This document shows, one piece after another, positions 48,401-58,600 of a DNA stretch of 64,000 nt. The position numbers and the translations under genes were made by a program. Within the stretch, counting starts at the first letter, position 1. Every line of letters starts with the position of its first letter. The notes under the pieces were generated by a model that was not told the DNA's origin, did not search any database, and saw only the letters and a program-made list of their open reading frames with translations. The DNA comes from Dactylonectria macrodidyma (taxonomy: Eukaryota; Ascomycota; Sordariomycetes; Hypocreales; Nectriaceae), in the NCBI GenBank assembly GCA_020744425.1, contig JAGMUV010000026.1, forward strand, positions 248,001-312,000. The letters run 5' to 3'.

Positions 48401-50449
48401 GGACAGGGCCATCCGACTCGCCTCAGGAGCTGCTTGCCACTCGTGGAATCGAGGCATATGACGGTATAGGGATTCCCAGTGGTAATCAGCTGCACTTGCA
48501 GTAGCGAAAAGACCAGGCCTGCCTAGATTGTAGGCATATGCTTCCAATTCCTTCCTTAGCTTATACCAATACGGCCGGGTGCCCCTGATTACAGCGGCTT
48601 GGCGCGTGATCGACTGGATCAGTGCCTGAGCCTCTGGCTCGTCAGGCTTAGCCATCGCTTCCTCTAGGTCAGCGCGTGTAAGGGCTTGACGGCGGCCTTC
48701 GTGTTGCTTGACGAAGTAGTTGCTTCGCTTTCGAACCTGCGCACGTAACAGCGTGTTGAGGGCGACGAAAGGCCACGTCTTATGGCGGGCAAAACGTCCG
48801 TCTTGCCATCTCATTGCATGTGCAAGGTAGTCCTGGTACGTGATGCTCCGTAGGCGAGGCTCCACGAAGTCCGCCTTGCCGTCAGGGTAGAGGGTAGGGA
48901 ACGCGAGCGTTAACAGCGGCTGGGAGCGGTTGAATTCGTTGATAGGGGTCCTGCGAATAGAAGGCAACGGCATCTGGTGTTGAGCCTGCGCGCCAAGCGG
49001 CATATGCTCAAGATCAGCCATACGCTCAGGTTCAGGGGTACCATAAAGGAATCGGGACTGCAGGGCGTTTAATTCGGTATCGGTAACCTGCAAATTCGGG
49101 ATCGCTGATGCGTCGGCATCGCAAGGATCCTCTTCGACAACCTCCTCAACAGGGCCTTGGGGGACCTCGCCGTCAGGTATGTCAGCCACTTGGCTAGCAA
49201 CGGAATCAACTATGCTGCCGTCAAGAGGAAGCCGTTGCAGGCGATCCTGCCTCACGACGATATCGCGATAGCCCGGGTGGTGGCGCTGTAGGTAATGCAG
49301 CCAAATCAACAGGCATGAGCGGCGTACCCGGAAATCGCGAGCAAACTGCTGCTGGAAGCGAGGGTCGCCCTCCATATTAGGAGGCCGCAGGAGTACGATA
49401 TCTAGCTCTTCAGGTAGGACTGGGAGCTCTTCAAATAGCCTACCAACGTTGCGAAGAAAGTGGACAACGTGGCCGCGGTATTTATATTGAGCGCCACGTA
49501 CCTGTAGGACCTTCACGTGCACGTGAATCCTAGCAATAAGCATCTCCTCAACCATCGTTAGATCAGGTAGATTGCCGGGGACTTCCCCAAAGTCAAGGTT
49601 ATTCGTAGCGCTAAAGAAGTAGGGCTCGTCAGGGGCTCTCTCCCTGTCTCGACCAATGCAGCGGCTGCAGATTTGCAAGCTATTTCGCTTCATATCGAAC
49701 CAATGCTCCCGGCAGCGAATGCAACTATGCATCTTATCGTCGTTCAGGGCAGTATAGAACTCCCGCACAAGGGCCTGATCCTCCTCACTAAGGGCAGGCA
49801 AGTTAAGGTCCCCTGTAAAAGGTGGATCAACGATCTGATCAAACTGTCGCTCTTGAGCATGTGCGCCTTGACGTGTATAGCGGCCGCGACGATGACTCTG
49901 TGGCAGTGATGAAGGAGTGGTAGGGAACGATTCCTGTGGTATAGGCGTGCCTAGCACAACAGGAGCCGTTGGAAGAGTGCCTTGAGGAATTGGCGTTTGA
50001 GGAATCGGCGTGCCCAGAACTACTCTTGGCAGGCTAAGGGTAGGAGGGATAGGGGGAGGTCCCTCTACCGCGCTTGGGGTAGATGGACCCAGCAGAGGTC
50101 TAGGCAGTTCCTGGAGTACGGGCGCCAGGCCACGGAATAAAGCAGGTATGGCAGGAGGTTGCGAGCTGTTTATAGACGCGGGCGTTGGCGCAGCCCGCCT
50201 TGGAGGCGTCAATTTAGCCAGCGAATCGGTCCTCTTCGTGGCTCTGCGTGGCGATAGCCTTGAGGCGATACTCCGCATGGCGGCAACGGCGGCTCGGGAT
50301 TCGGTTACCCGTTCCTTTTGGCGTGCCCTACAGCTACTACACTGTCCTGTAAACTTCGTAGGGTCCTTGACGCTTCGAAATTCGACTTCGGGCAGGTCTT
50401 GCTTGCAGGTACGGCAGTTCCGAACTGCCTGGGGTATATCGTCCTCCAT
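45449..50449 (-). CDS. Helitron Rep-helicase, family 2, intact single exon
   Basis: 1666 aa from ATG 50449, no stop or intron. An N-terminal zinc motif CRTCKQDLPEVEF...CSSCRARQ is followed by a Pro-rich linker, a second Cys pair (CIRC, CSRC) and a DUF6570-like VEEMLIARIHVHVKVLQVRG. The Rep part has the HUH motif GRGSSHHHGLYWL (about residue 732) and the tyrosine motif DYAAKYCSKSEKK (about 887). The PIF1 helicase has DGGGGTGKSFLIK (about 1228), VIDEKSMLG, LLVGDFFQLPPV, FAITVHKCQSLT and YVAVSRVTSLQG. Rep should nick and join the element's ends during rolling-circle movement and the helicase should unwind. The gene is longer than its own family core because of the N-terminal extension. It differs from the Helitron at 7191 in exon structure and motifs, so two families coexist. 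It is potentially active. Confidence 0.92.
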   Translation of the reverse strand: MEDDIPQAVRNCRTCKQDLPEVEFRSVKDPTKFTGQCSSCRARQKERVTESRAAVAAMRSIASRLSPRRATKRTDSLAKLTPPRRAAPTPASINSSQPPAIPALFRGLAPVLQELPRPLLGPSTPSAVEGPPPIPPTLSLPRVVLGTPIPQTPIPQGTLPTAPVVLGTPIPQESFPTTPSSLPQSHRRGRYTRQGAHAQERQFDQIVDPPFTGDLNLPALSEEDQALVREFYTALNDDKMHSCIRCREHWFDMKRNSLQICSRCIGRDRERAPDEPYFFSATNNLDFGEVPGNLPDLTMVEEMLIARIHVHVKVLQVRGAQYKYRGHVVHFLRNVGRLFEELPVLPEELDIVLLRPPNMEGDPRFQQQFARDFRVRRSCLLIWLHYLQRHHPGYRDIVVRQDRLQRLPLDGSIVDSVASQVADIPDGEVPQGPVEEVVEEDPCDADASAIPNLQVTDTELNALQSRFLYGTPEPERMADLEHMPLGAQAQHQMPLPSIRRTPINEFNRSQPLLTLAFPTLYPDGKADFVEPRLRSITYQDYLAHAMRWQDGRFARHKTWPFVALNTLLRAQVRKRSNYFVKQHEGRRQALTRADLEEAMAKPDEPEAQALIQSITRQAAVIRGTRPYWYKLRKELEAYAYNLGRPGLFATASAADYHWESLYRHMPRFHEWQAAPEASRMALSRQLLRDNAHIAAYHFHKRYTLFRTIVLKQKFNLTDFWGRYEWQGRGSSHHHGLYWLNSPPDLDPDNDQSRERFAHIWGYHVSAVNPEPQRIQAPGEGNPLISNLLEYPLTVQFLSMVVNRVQRHRCNNYCMQLNKHTKQVECRFGFPHGQRLLASLDKVPHSKHWNFRGERNDSQINHYNRLLTVAWLANTDVSPCTSLQQVIDYAAKYCSKSEKKSESFAQIGKALMPQVKDHNPLISFTSKLLNQLVAERDYSKQEVCHLLLGLPLQEGSRTCLYVDCRHPDRHSHSLHIDGDEVDETFNIYEKYSQRPETLEDLTYVSFLKYWNFRSRDPSKWKQWQPGNVNGRPRVLVYFPRYHADPEGQQWPDYCRVKLTLNHPHRRVDELLTFDGQLFSSHAEAFLHCWQHHSHGDDHYGWPKEARLQPQEDQYEALPVEEEFDDEDWIRLAALLPDNPLTQEGLDLLGRRDIDVNYDWTRHVGTYPELRDGYWKDLIASHPIANDVEVLGPHWRDQLNPQQRLVYDTFMGHFQAENPTQILLHVDGGGGTGKSFLIKVLSSHLQAAALPNPSPICRVAPTGVASNQIQGSTIHSLLRLPVRGAFTDLPPADAAALQSRLRHVKYLVIDEKSMLGLEQLARIDSRLRQAFPQRSLEFFGGVSVLLVGDFFQLPPVRQKPLYSTSTSLSPLERRGRVAYRLFDRTIFLTTVQRQAGDDQARFRQALQELREVKLSIQSWNLLSNRVQAKLTQSEIDRFRAALRVYSTKARVNEYNYEHMVHLNAPAIQVEAKNQGNGAGQASSDNAGNLSNKFPVAKGARVMLTTNLWQPAGLVNGTQGTVYDIAWNAGANPWEDLPAVIMVDFDSYDGPPYLTTNEGRKIVPILPVTRDFLVGNETCARTQFPLIVAFAITVHKCQSLTKDQIVTDLATRDFQAGISYVAVSRVTSLQGLLLEAPFDRQSLYNHTPTEGLFACVSYVLRLWLTTRQG

Positions 50450-52248
50450 CTGGCCGTATATCTATCCACCTCTTATCCACCTAGACTGCTGAACATCGCT
50501 CGGGCAGGGAGACTTTGCACTGTGCAAGTGAGTTGTCTGACAGCCCAGAAGTCCAATGGCGTGATATATCTCGATAGGGAGGTTGTCTTTAAGGATACTG
50601 CACTGTTTGCCCGGAGGCAGGATGACCGGGGAATGTCGGGGGGTGATATGTGAGCCTAGATACCGTTAGCAACTGATGGATTTGGTAGATTTGACGGGAA
50701 AGAGAAGCAGCCGCCGGCGGTGTAAGGGGCACAGGGCTTGTTCGGCCAGAATCTTGCTTAGAAACCCAACAAATTATTGCATTGAAGAAAAGAAGAACCT
50801 GAAAGCTCTTGGAGAGCTTGCCAAGCTAGCTAGTTACCTAGTCAACGCTCAGGGGTTTGTAGCAAGGCCTTCATTTAGTGGCGTCATTTCAGCAGCCGAC
50901 CAATTCCAGCACGAGTTGAGCACAGGCCAGGCCAATTAGCCAATCAGAGGAGGTTTTATGCTCTTCTTTCTGACTGAGTAAAACGCCCTTCGGGCTGAAT
51001 CAAGAAATGGAATAGCATAGAGCTAGATCCGCCTCACTACTCGGGGGGATTTAGACCTCCGGGTCTTGGATGCCTTGATCTACGGATCTTGGCTGTTAAT
51101 CTAGGTCTATAAGAAGTCACAGATAGGGCTACTTATAGGCATCAGGGTTCTGGCTTGATGACCCTCATCAATAGATGCTAGCTGCAGTGGTTTTTCCCTC
51201 TATCTCTCGCGAGGTTTTCCCATCTGCAGTTTTTCCTATCTTACGGATCTCGATTTCTGGAGGTTTTGAATGCCGGCAGGCAGGAATAGGAATCCTGGAG
51301 AATTCCAAGCTGGTTAATAAATATGGGTATGCCGACACCCGCCCTGATAATCCGCTGACGGATATCGGGCTCGAAATAATAGGTCAAATAGGGCTGCTTA
51401 ATTGTTAGATGGAAGAGGAAGAAGGATTGCAATCTTCGGACTGTAGGCCCGAGCTGTAGGCCTGCTTGGCCTGTAGCTCCGGCCCCAGGTTTAGACCTAG
51501 GCTTCTTCGGCTGTTGACACCAGCCTAGCACGTCATCTTGCCTCTAGGGGATTCTGTAGATATCTCAAGTAGATGTCTTCATGACGATAATTAATCAACA
51601 ACAACAACGGGGGGACTTATAGACGAACATGAGACAGACCTATGCGAGGGATACAGGGCTGCTCACTGCACTCTAGGATAATCTAGAGCCGACGGTCAGT
51701 GTGCTTTAAGAAATTGATATGGGCTTTGCCGAGGCGAGGTAATTACGAGCTGTGAAATGAATTTGTGCCGATAAGCTACATCGCGGCTTTCGTATCATTT
51801 CGGTCCTATGATTGACGTAGATATTGTCCTGCGCGTAGGCAGGGCTCGCACGCATAGCTGAATACATACTATATTCAGCTAGCTGATCTCCCAAGCTTTG
51901 ACGGCACCAGACTTTGATGGAGCGAGGATCTCAGAATCCTATACCGGTAGTCATACCACTTAAGTTAGAAAAGTTCGCCTGTCCTTAACTGTGGTTTACC
52001 GTATTCCCTTAGCGTCCGTGTGACTAAGGATTCGCCACTCTATCAGTAACGTAGTGCGGGGCAAAGAATGAACCTATTCCCTCCTTCAGTTCGATCTTAG
52101 ATCAACGAAGCGATAAGCAAACTCAGTAAAGTTATATCTAGCAAAGCTACGATTTAGCGTCCCAAAGCCGTTTAAGTATAATTATCTCTATAAACGCACG
52201 CGACACCAAGTCAACGATATCGAGCTCCTTGTCTAGCGGAGCAGCAGC
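50450..52248. other. Intergenic DNA between Helitron 2 and the pogo element
   Basis: 1.8 kb without a gene I would defend. The first part should contain the Helitron promoter and 5' end. ACGCCCTTCGGGCTGAAT at 50982-50999 is a LINE-tail-like fragment also found at 33651-33668. An 87-codon ATG frame at 50676-50939 has no recognisable features. Confidence 0.5.
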
Positions 52249-54060
52249 TACCATGCAGTACCCACCTACCGGCAGTACCCACCTGCCGGCAAGCAAAAAA
52301 AAAAAGTTCCCCATACAAAATGCCCAATTTCACTTACACGGTATTTGGCCAAGATTGAAGTTATTGGCATGGAGCAATGGCTGTTGTATTGAGAATTTCA
52401 TGCCGTTTGATATTATCACATTGCTTTTTTGATCACGTATGCGGTATGGTCGCATGGCACTAATGTAAAATTTCTCAAAACGCCTCCTTTACCACCCAGC
52501 CTCCCCGACGCTCCTTCGAATGTTTCTCTACACCAGCCTTCCATAATCGCCTTGAAAATGCCTCTAGTGTCTTATACAGAGGATAGAGTTGTCGAAGCCA
52601 TACTAGATGTCACAGATAACGGCCTCTCCCAGAACCAATCCGCCCAGAAGCATGAGATCCCTCGGTCGACTCTCGGGGACCGATTAAGAGGCCTACCGTC
52701 AAAGTCCGAGGTCACCCAGCCTGCCCAGCTGTTATCCAAGTCTCAGGAGTCGAGATTAGTCACCTGGATACTTCGACAAGAGGCCCTCGGCTATGCTCCT
52801 TCTCATAGTCAAGTTCGCGCCACCGTCGCTGCGCTCTTGAGACAGCAAGGCCGGGAAAGGCTTATCGGTGTACACTGGCTAGCCAGGTTCATGAAACGTC
52901 ATCCAAAGATCAAGTCGAAGGTAGGAAAACGTCAGGAGGCTGCGAGATTCAATTCTTTTACTCCAATGGCCGTCAATTGGTACTTCGATATCCGGGAGAG
53001 CGAGTATGGCTGGATCAAGCCTGAGAACACTGTTAATGTTGACGAGGGCGGTATCATGGCTGGATTTGGTGAGTATTTATCTTTTTTGTTATAAAACCCA
53101 CTAATCCATTCCGAATCTAGGCCTGGATTCCTTGGTTATCGGCAGTAGCGATCCTAAGAGGAAGGCCTTCCTCAAAGGCTCTCAGTCACGCGCTTGGATT
53201 AGCTTTATCGAAGCCGTGACAGCAGATGGCCGTCTTCTAAAACCAGGGATTATTTTCAAAGGCAAAGAGCTTCAGCAGCAATGGTTTATCGATGAGTTCA
53301 AGAAGATAGCCGACTGGTATTTTATCACTTCTGAAAACGGCTGGACGAACAACCATATCGCAGTTGAGTGGCTCAAAGAGGTCTATCTGCCTCAAACCCG
53401 GCCAGAAGATGAGTCTAATGCGAGGCTTATTATATTAGATGGTCATGGAAGCCATGTATCCATGAGTTTCTAGCTGGTCTGAATCATCCACGTCGCTGAC
53501 TCGAAATCCAGGATGAGTGGATGGCTACCTGCTTTTTAAGCAATGTATATTGTTATTACCTGCCAGCTCATTGCTCTCATGGCTCCAGCCACTGGATAAT
53601 GGCGTTTTTAATGCCTCCAAAGCTGCCTATCGCAAAGAACTGCAAAAATTGTCAAGCCTGACTGATTCTGCGCCGGTGGATAAGGTCAACTTTATCAAGG
53701 CATATGCCAAAGCCAGGGAAGTAGGTATGACTAAGAAAAATATCCTCTCTGGTTGGAGAGTGACTGGAAATTGGCCAATTTCACGACGGAAAGCCCTCAT
53801 ACATCCAGAGATTCAGCCAGACAAGAAGGAAACGGCGCCTACATCAGAGGGCCGCAGCGACGGGCAACGCGTGTCACGGGCCAGATGAGATCAGCTCAAG
53901 AGGTAATGCCACTGTATTGCGAGAATACTACGATGAAGAGGAAAGAGAGAAAGCGGGCAGGCGCGTAGACGCATAGACGCGTTAAGGAGAATCAATTAAC
54001 ACACTGCTGCTGCTCATCATATTCACTTTAGAGAGTACTGTACCAGTACCACGCGTTCGA

Positions 54061-54112
54061 CACTCTTTACACTCTTTACACTCTTTACACTCTTTACACT
54101 CTTTACACTCTT
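54061..54112 (+). repeat. 9-bp minisatellite in LINE leader
   Basis: Five exact CACTCTTTA units and a partial sixth lie about 50 bp before ORF1. Copy 2 does not have this array in its leader. Confidence 0.92.
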
Positions 54113-54159
54113 CTAGGCGAAAGAACGGGTTGGCGCTGCCTCGAGCGTGGCACCGGGAG

Positions 54160-55644
54160 ATGGACGCGACCGCTGAGGAGATCCTGGTCGCGGGTGGGGA
54201 TTCGGTGACCGCGACGCGTCGCTCGTCGAGACCCGTGAAACCAACCGCGAAAGCCCAAAAGTTTTGGCAAGTAGCCTCAAGCCAGGCCGGGACATCGAAG
54301 AATGCCGGCACAAAGCAAGTGGCAGCAGGCGACAACGACTGGGACAATGCGGACGAGGGACTGCAGGCTGTGGATGGCGCGGCCCGCAGCGATTCATCGC
54401 TAATGCAGATGATGCTCCAGACGACGCTCCAGACGATGCTCCAGGAAACGTCGAGCCATCTCATGAGCAAGCAGAAACAGATGCTGGAGAGACTCTGGGA
54501 TGCTTTGATGGAGAACCAGCAGAAAGCGACAAAGGTGATTAGCGATCAGCTGGAGATGATCCGACAACTCCAGCAGGAGATACGGACGGTCAGGGCCGAG
54601 GCGGCTGACGACCGGAAGAAAGCCGAGGAAACCAGAAGCATGCAGGAACAGACAGCACGTGAGATGAAACAGATGCGCGAGCAGCTGATTGAACAGCTCA
54701 GGCAGGTGAGGGAACAAGCGGCAGAAGAAACAAAGCAGTTGCGAGAGCAACTAGACGCGATGGCCAAAAGTATTCAGGCCAACAGCGCCCAGACGAGCCC
54801 GCACCCATCGTATGCAGACGTAGCCCGTACCCCGCCGTCAAGCCAGCCAAGCAACGTTCAAACCCTCGCGTCGATGCAAACAACACCATCCACACTTACC
54901 GATACTCTCTTCTGCACTATCGACACATCGCGTGTCAACGAGGAGGAGAAGGGCAAAGCGCAAGTGGGAGGAATTCGACAGGCCATTGAGGAGGAGATGC
55001 GAAAGAAGGAGGGCCGACAGGACTGGAGGTGTGCAGCTGTGGTGAGGAACGCAAAGAACGCAGACCGTATTAAGGTGATCTGCCGAGACGAGTCGGAGAT
55101 GAAGCTCGTCAAGGAAGCGGCAGAGAAGACAGCAGTCAAGGGCGCAAGAGTCCTCAGGGACCAACTGTATCCGGTCAAAGTTGACGGCGCAAACAGGGCA
55201 GCGGTCCTGGACGCAGCTGGCAACGTGCTGCCAGGCACAGCGGAGGCGCTGGGAAAGGAGAACGGAGTGACGATTGCCAAGATGCAGTGGCTCAGCGACA
55301 AGGAGAATGGGAAATCCTACGGCTCGATGGTGATCTACGTTACGAAGGTGAGCGATGCGCAACGCTTGCTGGAAGAGAGATACTTTCACCTCGCTGGGGA
55401 GTCGGCCAGCACCAACGTTTTCGAGCGACGCCAAGGCCCAGTCCAATGCTACAACTGCTGGGAGCTTGGTCACAAAGCCTTCACCTGCAACAGACCCCAG
55501 CGATGCGGCAAATGTGCGGAAACGGGACACCGCCACACACAGTGCCAGGCGATCGAGCCGAAGTGCGTTCTCTGCAGAGGGCCACACGAATCGCTCAGTC
55601 GCAACTGCCGAGTACGACAACTACATGACGGCAATGTGCACTAA
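54160..55644 (+). CDS. LINE ORF1 (copy 3): coiled-coil, CCHC knuckles
   Basis: 494 aa from ATG 54160 (MDATAEEILVAGGD). A Gln/Glu/Arg-rich heptad region of about 120 residues (LEMIRQLQQEIRTVRAE to MAKSIQANSAQ) predicts a long coiled coil. Then come FCTIDTSRVNEEEKGKAQVG, VICRDESEMKLVKEAAEKTA and GKSYGSMVIYVTKVSDAQRL, shared with copy 2. Three knuckles close the protein: CYNCWELGHKAFTC, CGKCAETGHRHTQC and CVLCRGPHESLSRNC. The stop TAA at 55642-55644 overlaps the ORF2 start. The role is RNA binding and particle formation. It is intact and divergent enough from copy 2 (441 aa) to suggest a separate lineage of the same family. Confidence 0.9.
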   Translation: MDATAEEILVAGGDSVTATRRSSRPVKPTAKAQKFWQVASSQAGTSKNAGTKQVAAGDNDWDNADEGLQAVDGAARSDSSLMQMMLQTTLQTMLQETSSHLMSKQKQMLERLWDALMENQQKATKVISDQLEMIRQLQQEIRTVRAEAADDRKKAEETRSMQEQTAREMKQMREQLIEQLRQVREQAAEETKQLREQLDAMAKSIQANSAQTSPHPSYADVARTPPSSQPSNVQTLASMQTTPSTLTDTLFCTIDTSRVNEEEKGKAQVGGIRQAIEEEMRKKEGRQDWRCAAVVRNAKNADRIKVICRDESEMKLVKEAAEKTAVKGARVLRDQLYPVKVDGANRAAVLDAAGNVLPGTAEALGKENGVTIAKMQWLSDKENGKSYGSMVIYVTKVSDAQRLLEERYFHLAGESASTNVFERRQGPVQCYNCWELGHKAFTCNRPQRCGKCAETGHRHTQCQAIEPKCVLCRGPHESLSRNCRVRQLHDGNVH

Positions 55645-58600
55645 CCTCCAGATCCTCCAGCTTAACGTGGGGAAGAGGGATGCGGTGCAATTGAGCATGA
55701 TGAACGACGGAGACTTACGGGACTACGCGGTGCTGGCAATAGCCGAACCATACGCGCTGAACATTGACGGTGCGGTGATGACAGCACCAAACAACCACAG
55801 AAACTGGACGAGATTTATACCGACAAAGAGACACGAGATGCGATGGCCGATCCGCAGCATGCTCTGGATCCGCAGGGACCTGGAGGCGGAGCAGGTGCCG
55901 ATACCGTCAGCCGACCTGACGGGAGCAATAATACGACTGCCCGACCGGGACGTCCTAGTGGTATCGGTGTATGTGGAAGGGAGTAATGAGAATGCTCTAC
56001 GCACGGCAATGGAGCAACTGCACAGGGTGATGACGGGCTTCCGCAACAGCACAGGGAAAAGAACGGACGTGATCTTGGCAGGCGACTTCAACCGCCACGA
56101 CCAACTATGGGGAGGTGACGAGGTGACGGGCAGACGCCAAGGGGAGGCAGATCCAATCATCGACCTCATGGACGAGCATGGCCTCCTCAGCCTCCTTCCC
56201 AGGGGAACGAAAACCTGGGAGAGGAGTGGTGCGGAGAGCACGATCGACCTGATGCTTGCGTCGTCTGAACTGGCTGAAGAGATGGTTCACTGCGGCATAC
56301 ACCAGACCGAACACGGGTCGGACCACAGGGCAATCCGGACAGAGTTTGACCTCACAACGCCGCAGAGGACAGCTGGCCCTGGACTTCTCTTCAAGAACGC
56401 ACCATGGAATGCGATCAAGGAGAGGGTGAAGGACCAACTAGCACCACTTCCGTGGGATGGCGGAGTTCAGGCACAGACGGACAGGTTGATGGAGGCAGTC
56501 CTCGGTGCAATCCACGCACTGGTTCCTCGGGCGAAGCCATCACCATACGCAAAGAGATGGTGGACAACAGACCTCACCCGACTCCGGAAAGCCTACACGT
56601 ACTGGAGGAACCTGGCAAGGGCACAGCGCCGCGCAGGCCATAGGCAGGACAACCTAGAAAGCAGAGCGAGGGTAGCAGGCAAAGAGTACCACGACACCAT
56701 CAGAAGACAGAAGAGGGCCCACTGGGAGGACTTCCTCGCAGACGGGACCAACATCTGGCGGGCGGCCAAATACCTTAAACCTGGTGGCGACATGGTCGGC
56801 GACAAAATCCCCCGGCTGAAAAGGGCGGACGGGACGACAACGCAGGATAAAGCGGAACAGGCAGAAGAACTGCTGACGACATTCTTCCCGCCGCTACCAG
56901 CAACCATCGAAGACGAAGGTCCACGGCCGCGGCGGAGAGAAGTGGCAATGCCGGATTTGACGTTGGAGGAGGTGGAAGAAAAAGTCATGGCAGCCAAGGC
57001 GTGGAAAGCACCCGGAGAAGACGGCGTGCCGGCGATGGTGTGGAAGCAACTGTGGCCGGTGGTCAAGGAACGCGTGATGCATCTGTTCCGCACCTCACTG
57101 GATGAAGGACAGCTACCAGACCAGTGGAGAAGCGCAAAGATCATCCCGCTCAAGAAGCCGGACAAGGGCGACTACGCACTCGCAAAGGCCTGGAGACCAA
57201 TCTCGCTGCTGTCGACGCTGGGAAAGATCCTCGAGGCGGTAGTGGCGGACAGGATCTCATACGCCGCCGAGACGTTCGGGCTCCTGCCCACAAACCACTT
57301 TGGGGCAAGGAAGCGGCGGTCGGCAGAGCAGGCTCTGCTGCTCTTCCAAGAACAAGTGTACAAAGCATGGCGGAACCGCAAGGTGGTCAGCTTGGCCAGC
57401 TTCGACATCAAAGGCGCGTACAACGGCGTGTTCGATGACAGACTGCTACAGAGGCTGGAAGCAAGAGGTATCCCCAAGAAGCTGGTGCAATGGATAAGCG
57501 CGTTCTGCTCCAATCGCACGGCCAGCATTGTGGTGAACGACTACACGTCAGAGCAACGGGAGCTGCCGCAAGCCGGCCTTCCCCAAGGATCGCCGCTCTC
57601 GCCAGTGCTTTTCCTGTTCTTCAACGCAGACCTTGTGCAAAGCAAGATTAACTCGAAAGGCGGATCGATGGCGTTTGTCGACGACTACTCGGCCTGGGTC
57701 ACGGGGCCGACGGCGGAGGCGAACAGGGACGGCATACAAGCCATCATTGACCGGGCACTGGCGTGGGGGAAACGCAGTGGAGCGACGTTTGAGCATGACA
57801 AGACAGCAATTGTCCACTTCACGCGCGTAGCTGAACGCACCAGCGAGGCGCCGTTCACGATCAATGGAGAGGAAGTCAAGCCCAAAGCGAAGGCCAAACT
57901 CTTAGGGGTAATCATGGACACGGGGCTCAGGTTCAAGGAACACATGGCCAAGGCCGCCACGAAAGGTCTCTTGGCAGCCATGTGTCTAAGGAGACTCAGG
58001 ATGCTGCCACCACAAGCTGCCAGACAACTCTTCGTCGCAACCGTGGCCCCAGCCATGGACTACGCGTCTGTCGTATGGGCGCATGCGCGCGGCGAAAGGG
58101 AATTGAAAGAGTTCAACAGGGCACAGAAAATAGGAGCGCGGGCCATCACGGGAGCCTTCCAGACGGTGGCGAGGGCAGTAGCTGAAGCGGAAGCCAACAT
58201 CCAAACAGTACACGAGCGACATGCTCTGGCTGGAATGAAGTTGTACATCAATATGCACACGCTGCCAAAGAAGCACCCGCTAGCGACACTCAAAGTATCA
58301 GTGAGTCGAAGGTACATCTCGCCGATGAAGAGACTGGCGCTTGCCCTCGGCGAGAGCGGAATCGGGCGGATGGAAACAATCGAAGCCTATGCAGCACCGC
58401 CGTGGCACCCCCGCGTGTCGCTGGTGTGTGAGGCAGATCGGAAGGTGGCGATAGCGGCAGCCAACAGTGTCGAAGACATCACCATCGCGACCAGCGCTTC
58501 CGACAGAGGAGGAATGACGGGCATGGGAGGCATCATCAGCCACAAAGCAGCAGGGCGAGAGAATAGGGTCATGGCCAGGTACTCGGTCACTCTCGGCTCG

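Noticed and set aside
50676..50939. 87-codon ATG frame after Helitron 2
   Set aside because: No motif, no partner gene, no conserved context; length is within what chance allows in 1.8 kb of intergenic DNA.
33651..50999. One giant element bounded by inverted ATTCAGCCCGAAGGGCGTTT
   Set aside because: The match is 20 bp and partly palindromic, no target duplication is seen, and the enclosed elements have their own boundaries; a shared LINE-tail remnant explains it better.
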